A stretch of DNA of 64,000 nt from contig NZ_JARXYZ010000005.1 in the NCBI RefSeq assembly GCF_029894125.1, forward strand, positions 62,001 through 126,000, read 5' to 3'. Position 1 is the first letter of the stretch; every line of letters starts with the position of its first letter. The notes beneath the pieces were generated by a model. The model had not been told where the DNA came from. It ran no database searches and was given only the letters and a program-made list of their open reading frames with translations. Both the position numbers and the translations under genes were made by a program. The DNA is from Kitasatospora sp. MAA19. Its GTDB lineage: Bacteria; Actinomycetota; Actinomycetes; Streptomycetales; Streptomycetaceae. Shown piece after piece: positions 15,731 through 25,000 of the stretch.

Positions 15731-17170
15731 ATGATTGTCCCCCCAGGTGGCTACAGTGCCATCGGTCCGCCTGAGAGCCCCGTTCAGTGGCTCGCTTACC
15801 TCGCCTCCAAGCTGCCGGGCCCGAACTCCCCGATGAAGGAGTACTCCAAGTACTACGAGGGCGAGCAGCAGAAGCTCGCTTTCTCGCAGATGCGGTACAA
15901 GGCGGCCTTTGCCTCGGTCTTCGAGCAGTGGCGGGATAACTTCTGCGGCATGATCGTGGATTCGGCGAATGAACGAATGCATGTTGACTCGTTCTCGCTT
16001 CCCGGAGAATCCGGGACGGACAAGGATGCCCGCGAGTTCTGGCAGCGGTCCAGCATGGATGCCCTGTCGACTGCGGTCCACCTGGACGCCATGATCCAGG
16101 GCACCGCGTATGTCAAGGTGTGGGAGAAGGCCGGCGAGCCCCTGATCACCCCGGCCTCTGCCGACAGCATGGCCGTGCAGTACCGGACCGGCAGTCTCAC
16201 TGAGTTGGACGCCGCGGCCCACTTCACCACCGATGACTGGGGCCGGATCGGGGCAACGCTCTGGACACCCACGTACGTCTACGAGGTGCCGTTTGGGGTG
16301 ACCGACTGGGAACAGGGGAACCGGACCAAGAACCCGCTCGGGGTCGTCCCGGTCGTTCCCTTCGACAACCGGGCCCGAATACAGGGCCGGCCGTTCTCGG
16401 ACCTGGCGAACTGCATTCCGATCCAAGACGCCATCAATAAGACCGTCATGGACGCGCTGACCGCGTCTGAGATGGCGGCCTTCCCACAAAGGTTTGTCAC
16501 TGGTCTGGAGATCCAGGAAGATGCTAACGGTCGACCGATCGAGCCCTTCCGGGTCGCAGTGGACAAGATCCTTCAGGCGGAAGACCCGGCGGCCAAGTTC
16601 GGCTCATTCCCGGCCGCCGATTTGGGGAACTACGTCACGCTGGTCAGTATGCTTCTCCAACACCTGAGCTCTGTGTCCAGGCTCCCCCATCACTATTTCC
16701 TGGTGAACGGTGGTTCTACACCCTCAGGTGAGTCGATCATCTCGGCCGAGGCCGGTCTCATCGCGAAGGTCCGAGAGAGGATGCTTCACTTCGGCGAGGC
16801 CTGGGAGCGAGTCATCCGGCTCTGTTTCGCCATCAAGCGCGACAAGCGCAAGGACGCCTTCGCTCTTGAAACGGTCTGGAAGGACCCGGAGTACCGGACC
16901 GAGGCCCAGCACATTGATGCACTCCTGAAGCTGCGACAGCTCAACGTGCCCGAGGAACAGCTCTGGTCCGATGCCGGGTACTCCTCCGCCCAGATCGAAT
17001 CCTTCCGCGAAATGCGTAAGGAGGATGCCAAGGCGGCTGCGGAAGTCCAAAAGCTCGGCCCTCAGCCCCAACACGATCCGACTGCCCTGGCTGCCAAGAA
17101 GGCCGCCAGCAAACCACCGCAGGGAAACTCCGGAAACATCAACCGGAAGCTCCATGAAGCCAAGAAGTAA
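15731..17170 (+). CDS. Portal protein
   Basis: 479 residues of the SPP1 gp6-like portal family: long helical stem region, conserved order YYEGEQQKL, WRDNFCGMIVDS, QRFVTGLE and SRLPHHYFLVNGGSTPSGESI. The dodecameric portal is the DNA entry channel. It follows the terminase by 11 bp; GAGG precedes the ATG. Confidence 0.9.
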   Translation: MIVPPGGYSAIGPPESPVQWLAYLASKLPGPNSPMKEYSKYYEGEQQKLAFSQMRYKAAFASVFEQWRDNFCGMIVDSANERMHVDSFSLPGESGTDKDAREFWQRSSMDALSTAVHLDAMIQGTAYVKVWEKAGEPLITPASADSMAVQYRTGSLTELDAAAHFTTDDWGRIGATLWTPTYVYEVPFGVTDWEQGNRTKNPLGVVPVVPFDNRARIQGRPFSDLANCIPIQDAINKTVMDALTASEMAAFPQRFVTGLEIQEDANGRPIEPFRVAVDKILQAEDPAAKFGSFPAADLGNYVTLVSMLLQHLSSVSRLPHHYFLVNGGSTPSGESIISAEAGLIAKVRERMLHFGEAWERVIRLCFAIKRDKRKDAFALETVWKDPEYRTEAQHIDALLKLRQLNVPEEQLWSDAGYSSAQIESFREMRKEDAKAAAEVQKLGPQPQHDPTALAAKKAASKPPQGNSGNINRKLHEAKK

Positions 17171-17179
17171 GGAGACTGG

Positions 17180-17674
17180 ATGTCTGATGTCCCGGAGACC
17201 GAGCCCACCGACAAGCTTGCGGCGGACGATGCCGATCTGGCGGCGCAGGTCGAGAAGTGGAAGGCTCTGAGCCGCCAGAACGAGAGTCGTTGGAAGGAGA
17301 CTTCCCGAGAGCTGGACCAACTGAAGCAGGGCCAGATGACCGAACACGAGAAGGCCCTTGAGGCCGCTCGCGCCGAAGGCCGACAGGCCAGCGCTACGGA
17401 GTTCGGCCGCTCCCTGATCAAGGCGGAGATCCAGCTTCAGGCCTCCGCCGCCGGCGTCTCTGTTCAGCCTGACTTCCTGGACTTCACGCTCTTCGCCGCC
17501 GAGGACGGTACGGCCGACCCGGAGAAGGTGAAGGCCTACATCAACGGCCTTCCGGTCGAGTCGGAGTTCGCTGACCTCCAGGGCGCGGGCTACCACCGCA
17601 ACCCGGCGCCGTCGTTCACCAGCATGGACCCGAACGAGCTGGCCGACATGATCTCCGGCGGGCGTTTCGTCTAA
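17180..17674 (+). CDS. Capsid scaffolding protein
   Basis: 164 residues with a long coiled coil (about 20-75, KWKALSRQNESRWKETSREL...) and a structured C-terminus. Position between portal and capsid, size and charge pattern are those of scaffold proteins. AAGGAGACTGG precedes the ATG. Confidence 0.85.
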   Translation: MSDVPETEPTDKLAADDADLAAQVEKWKALSRQNESRWKETSRELDQLKQGQMTEHEKALEAARAEGRQASATEFGRSLIKAEIQLQASAAGVSVQPDFLDFTLFAAEDGTADPEKVKAYINGLPVESEFADLQGAGYHRNPAPSFTSMDPNELADMISGGRFV

Positions 17675-17696
17675 CCCTCTCCCCCCAACTTCCCAC

Positions 17697-17726
17697 AGCC
17701 CCGAGGCGCTAGCTCGCCTCGGGGCT
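17697..17726 (+). terminator. Terminator/attenuator before major capsid gene
   Basis: Perfect 12-bp stem (17697-17708 with 17715-17726) followed by TTCTCTT. Confidence 0.8.
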
Positions 17727-17751
17727 TCTCTTATGCCTTGGAGGCCTGCCT

Positions 17752-18849
17752 ATGGCGCCAACTACGCATCACATCAACCTTGACCCGAAGCAGGTCACGA
17801 TTGCCGCTCTCGGCCTGCTTGACCGACAGCTCACCCTTGGCGGGCTTCCGGCCCGGTATTCCGAGCTGTCGTTCACCGGCGGCCTGGGCGACGTCATCAA
17901 CGTCAACCGCGAGTCGCGCGGCATTCCGGTGCAGTCGACCGGCATCACGACCCCGATCCAGAACCCGGTGAAGGGTGACAAGAACCTCCTGGCCGCCGCG
18001 TCGGATCGGCCGCTGCCGACCGACCCGCGTCTTGCCCCGCAGGGCTTCATCCGTGAGAGCCGGTTCCCGGTTCAGCTGACCACCCTGGCCCAGAACTCCA
18101 CCGTCCTGAGCATGGAGCAGGTCGCCTTTGACCTCCGGGAGTTCGGTTCCCAGGTCCTTACCAAGCTCAGCCGTGGTTTCGCCGAATACTTCGACGACAC
18201 CACCGCATCATTCATCAAGTCGAGCATCACCCGATCTGCTCTGACTGCCGCCCAGAAGAAGGCAGTTGGCGGCGACGTCACCGTGACCATCCCGGCCGCA
18301 GACGGCACCGGCACCAACATGACGGCGCGAGCCCTGGCACTCCGAACCGCCCTGGTGGATGCTCGCATGGCCATGAACCTTGCGAACGTGCCGACCTCGG
18401 AGCGCTACCTGATCGCCGGCCCCGAGGTTGAGGCGATCCTCCTCAAGGACCCCCAATTCGTGGCCGTCGACTACTCCGGCGACACCAACGCCCTCCGCCG
18501 GGCGACGATCGGCCGGATCTACGGGTTCGACATCGTGATCCACAACAGCTTCGGCCTTGAGGCCTACCTGTTTCACAAGAGCGCGATGCTCCTGGTGTCC
18601 GCCTGCCCAGCCATCCCGCTGGGCGCGGTGAACGGCGCCATCCAGAACGTCAACGGGATCGCCACCCGGATGCTCCTCGACTATGACTACGCCCGTAAGG
18701 CGGACACGATCGGCCTGGACACCATGTATGGCCTGGCCACCGTCAAGGAGGACCCGGACTATTCGGTGCGCGGCGTCTCCATCGGCGAGGCCTTCGTTCG
18801 AGGCCTCAAGATCTCCATCGCGGAGTCTGGTGCTCCGGCGGGCGGCTGA
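17752..18849 (+). CDS. Major capsid protein
   Basis: 365 residues, HK97-fold coat of the P22-like/actinophage type. PVQLTTLAQNSTVLSMEQ, a long helix with YFDDTTASFI, and the C-terminal VHNSFGLEAYLFHKSAMLL region are recognisable. It follows scaffold and an attenuator; TTGGAGGCCTGCCT precedes the ATG. Confidence 0.9.
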   Translation: MAPTTHHINLDPKQVTIAALGLLDRQLTLGGLPARYSELSFTGGLGDVINVNRESRGIPVQSTGITTPIQNPVKGDKNLLAAASDRPLPTDPRLAPQGFIRESRFPVQLTTLAQNSTVLSMEQVAFDLREFGSQVLTKLSRGFAEYFDDTTASFIKSSITRSALTAAQKKAVGGDVTVTIPAADGTGTNMTARALALRTALVDARMAMNLANVPTSERYLIAGPEVEAILLKDPQFVAVDYSGDTNALRRATIGRIYGFDIVIHNSFGLEAYLFHKSAMLLVSACPAIPLGAVNGAIQNVNGIATRMLLDYDYARKADTIGLDTMYGLATVKEDPDYSVRGVSIGEAFVRGLKISIAESGAPAGG

Positions 18850-19229
18850 TGAATCGTTTCGCCACTTCTGAGGACGTGGCTGCCCGCCTTGGGCGGCCCG
18901 TCCTGACGGACGAACAGCCTCGGGTCGATGCCCTTCTGGATGACGTCTCGGTTCTCATTGCCGCGTACTGCAACGGTAATTGGGACACGTCCGCTCCACC
19001 GGCCACGTTCAGGGTGGTTGCCTGTTACGAGGTGATTCGTTGGCTGTCGGTCACGCCCGGTGTGGTCATGGAGAGGACCGGCGAGTTGGAGGTGCAGTTT
19101 CAGGCCTCCGCCTCCGTTCTCGGTCTCTCCGAGGCTGCCAAGGCGTCCCTTCGCCGATACCGGCGTTCCCTCTCCTCAATCCCCCTGGCCCGGGAGGTGC
19201 AGCCCTGCCCCGATACTCCGAGCCCGTAG
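18849..19229 (+). CDS. Head-to-tail adaptor
   Basis: 126 residues, all-helical; FATSEDVAARLGRPVLTDEQ and the buried second helix fit the gp6/gp15-type adaptor binding beneath the portal. Its ATG overlaps the capsid stop (TGATG). Confidence 0.8.
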   Translation: MNRFATSEDVAARLGRPVLTDEQPRVDALLDDVSVLIAAYCNGNWDTSAPPATFRVVACYEVIRWLSVTPGVVMERTGELEVQFQASASVLGLSEAAKASLRRYRRSLSSIPLAREVQPCPDTPSP

Positions 19230-19531
19230 AGGTCTGGCGCGCCGCCCTGGTGGCGGACGCCTACACCAACCGGCGGGACTGGGACCACACAACGAAGGTC
19301 TGGTCAGGACTAGCCAGCGTCCAGCCTGGTAAGCCTTACACGGTTCGATCGCCTGAGCGGGAGACCACAGTTGATCGGCTGCTGATCTACCTCCCGCCAT
19401 CCGCCGTCGTGGACTCTGCCGACCAAATTACCGTCCGTGGAGCGGTCTACCAGGTCGAGGACGAGCCCGCCCACTGGCGAGCCGGCGCCCTCAGCCACAT
19501 CACGGTGAAGGCAGTGCGGGTGAGGCGATGA
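19205..19531 (+). CDS. Head-closure (stopper) protein, CTG start
   Basis: 108 residues (MPRYSEPVEVWRAALVADAY...), a beta-rich protein of the SPP1 gp16 type that seals the neck. No ATG/GTG/TTG fits near the start: the nearest upstream ATG (18980) would add residues that are out-of-frame reading of the adaptor. CTG at 19205 follows GGGAGGTG by 5-6 nt and gives the family-like N-terminus. The end overlaps the next start (ATGA). Confidence 0.75.
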   Translation: MPRYSEPVEVWRAALVADAYTNRRDWDHTTKVWSGLASVQPGKPYTVRSPERETTVDRLLIYLPPSAVVDSADQITVRGAVYQVEDEPAHWRAGALSHITVKAVRVRR

Positions 19532-19869
19532 GCAAGTTCACCCTGCAGATGACGCCCGGGTGGGAGCGAGAGGTTCTGTCGGCTCCTCAGGCTCAGGCCA
19601 TCGTGGAGTACCACACCGCCCGTATCGCCGAGTTGGCCATCAAGGCGGCTCCGAAGGCCTCGCACCGGTCCAACTGGAACTCGATCAAGCGGAACATCGA
19701 AGCCCTGATCACCCTCTATGACACCTGGTATGGCCAGGTGGTCGTGGAGTTCGATCACGACGTCCGCCACGCGATGCTCCAGGAGCGCGGTTACAAGGAT
19801 CGGAAGGGCCGCCGCCACCCTGGCAGGTACTTCTTGAAGGAGGCCCTGGAACGAGCACGAATCGAATAG
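19528..19869 (+). CDS. Neck/minor head-tail protein (gp10-like)
   Basis: 113 residues. EYHTARIAELAIKAAPKASH and the C-terminal HPGRYFLKEALE are typical of the HK97-gp10-like tail-completion proteins encoded between stopper and tail terminator. Coupled to the stopper gene by ATGA. Confidence 0.75.
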   Translation: MSKFTLQMTPGWEREVLSAPQAQAIVEYHTARIAELAIKAAPKASHRSNWNSIKRNIEALITLYDTWYGQVVVEFDHDVRHAMLQERGYKDRKGRRHPGRYFLKEALERARIE

Positions 19870-20249
19870 CGGATCCGGTCAATGTCGCCTGGATGTACCT
19901 GAGTTCGCTGCCTGACCTCCCCGCAGGTTCCGTCACCGGCGACATGGTCGGCCGGCAGGCCGGAGACACCACCATCTACCTCGCCCAGTCCGGGGGCCAC
20001 CGGATGGTGCGGGACCGGATGGACCGTGCGGACATCGAGTACGACGTCTACCACCCGGACCGCGCCGAGGCCGCGCGTCTGGCCCACGTTGTCCGTCAAC
20101 ATCTCCTTGAGCAGCTGCCCGGCCGGGAAGTCGCCGGGGCCTTGGTGCTCGACGTCGCCGAGATCTCCATCCCCCGGTACTACCCGGACAGCACCAGCCG
20201 TGAGCACATGTACGGCGGCGAGATCTCCATTTTCTATATCGAGGCCTGA
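19851..20249 (+). CDS. Tail terminator protein (possible ACG start)
   Basis: From the first ATG (19893) it has 118 residues (MYLSSLPDLPAGSVTGDM...). The frame is open upstream and reads STNRIADPVNVAWMYL, typical for the family, with AAGGAGG seven nt before an ACG at 19851; no standard start is available there. Tail terminators cap the tail tube and join it to the neck. Function good, start speculative. Confidence 0.75.
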   Translation, partial: TSTNRIADPVNVAWMYLSSLPDLPAGSVTGDMVGRQAGDTTIYLAQSGGHRMVRDRMDRADIEYDVYHPDRAEAARLAHVVRQHLLEQLPGREVAGALVLDVAEISIPRYYPDSTSREHMYGGEISIFYIEA

Positions 20250-20273
20250 AAGCCTCTCCAACCAATTCTAGCT

Positions 20274-20306
20274 AAGCCCTGCGGCCTCACGGACGTGGGG
20301 CTTTTT
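20274..20306 (+). terminator. Terminator-like hairpin before tail tube gene
   Basis: AAGCCC...GGGCTT followed by a six-T run (20298-20306). Confidence 0.55.
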
Positions 20307-20324
20307 TATGCCCGGAGGAAGCCT

Positions 20325-21242
20325 TTGACCGATGCCCAGAAGATTCGTTTCGCCCCCAATGGTGGCCTGCATATTGCCCCGGCACCAAATGGCCGTCCGG
20401 GCGGCACCCAGCTGCCGACCGATGTAGGTGACGGTAAGACCTCGCCCACCGGCTATAAGAGCCTGGGATACGTGGATGAGGGCGGCGTCACTATCACTCC
20501 TTCTATTGAAACCGACCCGATTAATGCCTGGCAGTCCGCGACCCCGGTTCTCTACGTGGTCAAGAGCGCGAGTATCCAGATCAAGGCAACGCTGATTGAG
20601 ACCAATAATCTCACCACTGAGCTTTTTTGGGGTGCGCCGTGGATCGCTCTTAAGGATAAGGACGGAAAGGAGACGGGCACCTACCGCCTGGATCTCTCTT
20701 CGACCCCTGACCTCCAGGAAGTCACCGTGGTCACGGACTGGGCTCAGCGCGGCGTGCTCTACCGCTGTGTGATTCCGCGGGCCATGATTTCGGACCGTGG
20801 CGCTATCACCCTCCAGCGCAAGGAGGCCCAGAAGTACGAGCTCACAATCAGTGCTCTGGACACTGCTGGAAATCTCGGTTACGTGCTGACCAATGACGAT
20901 ATCAAGGGGACCAGCGGCGGGGTTGCTCCGCCTGCTCCTTTCTCCGCCTCGGTTGCCGTTCCGGGCTATTCCTCGAATGATTCCGCAAACGCCTCCTGGA
21001 CCGCCCGTGTCACGGCCACCGGCATTACCAGCCCGGCCACGGTCAAGCTCCTGAACGGCGCCGGCTCCGCCTTCCAGCTCCAGACCACCCTTTCGGCAGA
21101 CGGCACCTACGACGTGACCGTTCCGAAGGGTCAGGCCACTGCTGAAATCAAGGTGACTCACGTTGGAGTGGATTACTGCTACTCCGTGACCGACAAGCAG
21201 CAGATCGGCGTCTCTAAGACCTGCACGGTCGTTTCCGGCTAA
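20325..21242 (+). CDS. Major tail protein with Ig-like C-terminal domain
   Basis: 305 residues from TTG 20325 (CGGAGGAAGCC upstream). The N-terminal two thirds is the tail-tube fold (GYVDEGGVTITPS, SIQIKATLIETN). The C-terminal about 90 residues (FSASVAVPGYSSNDSANASW...) form an Ig-like/BIG decoration domain. Position before the chaperones is canonical. Confidence 0.9.
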   Translation: MTDAQKIRFAPNGGLHIAPAPNGRPGGTQLPTDVGDGKTSPTGYKSLGYVDEGGVTITPSIETDPINAWQSATPVLYVVKSASIQIKATLIETNNLTTELFWGAPWIALKDKDGKETGTYRLDLSSTPDLQEVTVVTDWAQRGVLYRCVIPRAMISDRGAITLQRKEAQKYELTISALDTAGNLGYVLTNDDIKGTSGGVAPPAPFSASVAVPGYSSNDSANASWTARVTATGITSPATVKLLNGAGSAFQLQTTLSADGTYDVTVPKGQATAEIKVTHVGVDYCYSVTDKQQIGVSKTCTVVSG

Positions 21243-21257
21243 CGCCGAAGGCCCCTG

Positions 21258-21281
21258 CCGGGGAGGGCTCATAGTCCCCGG
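21258..21281 (+). terminator. Hairpin after major tail protein
   Basis: 7-bp stem CCGGGGA/TCCCCGG, followed by CCCCTTTCC; likely an attenuator. Confidence 0.5.
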
Positions 21282-21315
21282 CCCCTTTCCTCTTCCCTAG
21301 ATGCTGGAGTTCCCC

Positions 21316-21588
21316 ATGCCTGCTGCCAAGACCACCCCGAAGTCGGCCGTCGAGGCCGAGGCCACCGAGACCCCGACCACCTTCGAACACGCCGGGCTGA
21401 CGTTCACTGTCCCTCCGCCACTGGACCTGCCTCTCGATCTCCTGGACGCCGAGTCCGAGATGGAGGCCGTCCGTCTGATCGTGGGTGACGAGGTGTGGAC
21501 CAAGTACCGGGCGACCCGGCCGACGATCCGTGACTTCCGGGCCCTGGCCAAGAAGGTCGACGAGGCTGGGGCCGACTCGGGAAACTGA
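21316..21588 (+). CDS. Tail assembly chaperone (upstream product)
   Basis: 90 residues from ATG 21316 (GGAG six nt upstream). Binds tape measure during tail assembly. It ends in GGGAAAC-TGA, a classical -1 slippery heptamer at 21579-21585, so a longer product is made from the same start. Confidence 0.9.
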   Translation: MPAAKTTPKSAVEAEATETPTTFEHAGLTFTVPPPLDLPLDLLDAESEMEAVRLIVGDEVWTKYRATRPTIRDFRALAKKVDEAGADSGN

Positions 21589-21998
21589 TCAACACCGTCC
21601 GCGTCGTCCGGGAACACTCAGAGGCCCTGGAGGCCGATCTCCTGGAGTTCTACCGGGTCGATCTTCTCGACCTGTGGCGCGGTCGGCTTTCCCTACGCCG
21701 GGTCGGCGTGTTGATCAACTCCCTAATGCACAAGCCGGGTCGGTCCGTGCTCCTGGCAGAGCTGGACGAGTCCACCCAATGGGGCAGCTCGGAACACCTG
21801 CTTGCCCGGGTAAGTGACGCTCTTGAACTTTCCAACTACCTCTTTATCAAAGCCAATTCGGACTCGTCGGCTGATCTTCCGATCCCTGAACCGGTTCCAC
21901 GGCCGGGCATGTCGGCGCCCGAACCCCCGCCTCCTGAACCGCACTTCGCGGACGGTGCGGAGCTTGCTGGCTTCTTCTCGCGAATGAATCAACTCTGA
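21585..21998 (+). CDS. Tail assembly chaperone, -1 frameshift extension
   Basis: After slippage at GGGAAAC the frame continues LINTVRVVREHSEALEADLL to the stop at 21998, adding about 137 residues; the fusion is about 227 aa. This gpG/gpGT arrangement is conserved in tailed phages. The extension precedes the tape measure gene, as expected. Confidence 0.88.
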   Translation: MINTVRVVREHSEALEADLLEFYRVDLLDLWRGRLSLRRVGVLINSLMHKPGRSVLLAELDESTQWGSSEHLLARVSDALELSNYLFIKANSDSSADLPIPEPVPRPGMSAPEPPPPEPHFADGAELAGFFSRMNQL

Positions 21999-22013
21999 CC
22001 CTAGGAGGGCTGC

Positions 22014-25000
22014 ATGGCTCCATCCTCTCGCGGCCCGATCAAGGTCGGCAGCGGCTACATCTCCGTCGTTCCACAGATTGATCCCGAGGGCGCCAAGAAG
22101 TTTAAGGCCCAGTTGATCAAGCAGATGGAGACCGCTGGCACGGAAGCCGGCAAGGCCTTCGGCGCCGCAGCCACCAAGGGTTTCGAGACCCTGCCGAAGG
22201 CCGCTGCCACGGCGGCCAAGAAGGCCAAGGCCGCCATCGAGGCTGAGGGCAAGGACTCCGCGGAGACGTTGGCTCGGATCGAACGAGAGCTCACCGCCCA
22301 GTTCGGGTCTGAGGCTGCTCGCCGGTTCAAGGAGGCCCGAAAGCTCGAAGTCGAGAAGCAGGCCCTCGCCGAGGAGACCAGCACGGTCACCCAGCGGGCT
22401 CTCCGTGCCACGGTGGCTCAGGAGACTGAGGCCGCAACTGCCCGCAGTCGTGCCACCCAGGCGACCGAACGGGAACGCGTGGCCAGCTTGCGCCGGCAGG
22501 CCGAGGCAGCTGCTCAGACTGCACGTGAGGAGCGCGCCAGCCGGCAGCGCGCCCTTGAGGACGAGGCCCGGATCGATCGGGAGATCGAGGCCACCCGGCT
22601 CCGCATGGAGCGGGAGACCCAGGCCGCGATCCGGGAGACTGCCCGGGTCCGCCAGCAGGCCCAGCAGCAGGCGATCCGCGGCGAGCTGGCCCAGGTGGCC
22701 GCCGTCCGTGACGGGCTCCGCCAGCAGCTTGCCGAGACCCGCACGACGCTCTCTCAGATCTCGGCCTCTCATACCTCTGTCGTAGCGACCATCGGCAAGG
22801 CGTGGAAAAAGGGCTTCGAAGGCGTTGAGAAATTTGGCACCGGGCTTTCTGAGGCCGGCCATCTGGTCACCAATAACCTAGTTGCCCCTCTCGGCCTGGC
22901 CGCTGCTGCTGCCACCGCCTTTGGCGTTAAAAGTGCCGACTCCATGATTTCAGCTCAGACCGGCCTCCGCGGGATGGGCGTTGAACTTAAGGATGTCAAC
23001 TCACTTCTCACCGAGATGACCCAGTACGGCATTGAGACGCCATACAGCGTCAATGACATGCTCAAGTACGGTACTCGCTATACGAGGGCGAACGCCGCCC
23101 ACAACAAGAAGTTTTCATCCTCCGACCCGCTGGAGCACGCGGAAGGTTCTCGGGAAGTAGCTCAGCGGTCTGTCGACATGGTCAAAATGATCGGCGACAG
23201 TGCGGCCTATGGCGGCGTCCTCGACCCCAAGATGGTCTCGGATGGCATGTATGCCCTTGAGGTCATTCAGGACATGGGTCGTACTCCATTGCGAAATCTC
23301 AAGCAGCTTGAACGCGCTACGGGCATTCCTGCCCAGCAGATTGCCAAGCTGGTCGGTTTCCATGACCGCGCTTTCACTCCGGCTGAACTTGAGGGCCGGA
23401 AGAAGATGGCCAAGGATGCGGGCGCCAACCTGGACCCGCCGACCACATATGAAGCCAGTGCCCAGCTCATGGATTTCATGGCGAATGCGAAGGACACCGG
23501 CGGCCTGTCCGGCGAACAGCTCATTGAAAAGCTGCTGGAGCACTGGCGCGACCCCAAGATGGGGATCATGGGCTCGGCCAAGCGCATGGGTGGCGCAACG
23601 GTCGGCAGTCGCATTGAGAATATGAAGGAGCAGGCCCAGTTCAAGCTTGGCCAGCTCTTTTACAGTGAGGGCGAGGACGGCTCTTACAACTACACCGGTC
23701 TTGGCCAGAAGATCATGGGCCACAAGGTCAGTGATAAGGATGGAACCCGCTTTGAGGGCGGGCTCCTTAATGACGTTCAGGACATCGGCAAGGACGTCTT
23801 TCCGACGCTCAAGCTGATGGTCGAAAAGTTTATCGACACCCTGTCCAGATTCACAAAGTGGATCAAGCAGGCAGCCGATTATCTGGAGGAACATCCGGCC
23901 CTTCGGGACCTGGTGCTCAAGGCCGCCGAACTCGGCGCCGTCCTCGGCCCGCTGGCGATCGGGGCCGGAATCCTGCTCAAGCTGGTGGGCAAGGCCGGCA
24001 AGCTGGCCGGCACCCTGACCTCAGTTGCAGCTGCCCCTGTCGTGGCCGCTGGCCGCGGAGTCCGGGGAGCGTCCCGGATCGTTCGACAGGCCCGTGCCGG
24101 CGTCCAGAGTCGCGGCGAGGGCGACGGCTTCTTGAGCGGCTACCGCCAGCGTCGAATCGAACTGACCGGCGGAACCTCCGGGGATGACCGCCGAGTCCGC
24201 AACGAGATTCAGGCCCTTGAGGCTCAGATCCGCCAGGCGGACGCCAGGACGGCGGAACTCCGCCGGGACCTCCAGGCAGTTAACAACACCCAACTCCGTA
24301 CTCTTATCGGCGAGTTGTCCGGCAACGGCAACCGTAGTGTTGAAGGGGCCGCACAGGCGGCTCACACGGAGCTGACCCAGGCCCGCACTCAGGGCGTTGA
24401 GGCCCTGAACCGGGCCACGCTCAGTGGTCTCCAGCGGGAGCTGGGCGACAGTCGCCAGAAGGCGGCGCTCCTGGTCGCTGAGCTCCAGACCGCTCAGCGT
24501 GAGGTCGCCCAGCTCGATGCCAAGCGCCTGGTTGCGTTCAAGGTCCAGGTCGACGGTGCTCACGGTGCCGTTACGGACCTCCGGCTTAAGGTCGAGGAGA
24601 CCAGCCTCTCCGTCGGCCGCCTGGACGGGAAGAACCTCAACGGCCTTCGGGCCGAGTTCACTCAGGCCCATTCAGCGGCGAACTCCCTGTACGAGAAGAT
24701 CGGCATGGGCGTCGGGGCAACCTCGGTTGCCGGCCGTGTCGGCCTGCTCGATCAGAGGTCGCTATCCGGGCTCCGGTCCGAGTTCACTCAGTTGCACGGG
24801 GCCGCCGACCTGGTCCACGAGAAGGTGGGCCAGGGCACCGGGGCACTCAGTGTGGCCGGGCGAGTCGGTCTCCTGAACCAGCGCTCGCTGTCGGGTCTGA
24901 GGGCGGAGTTCGATGCCGTCCACAGCTCCGCTGAGTCGGTCTACACCAAGATCGGTCAGGGTACCGGTGAGGGTTCGGTGGCTGGCAGGGTCGGCCTGCT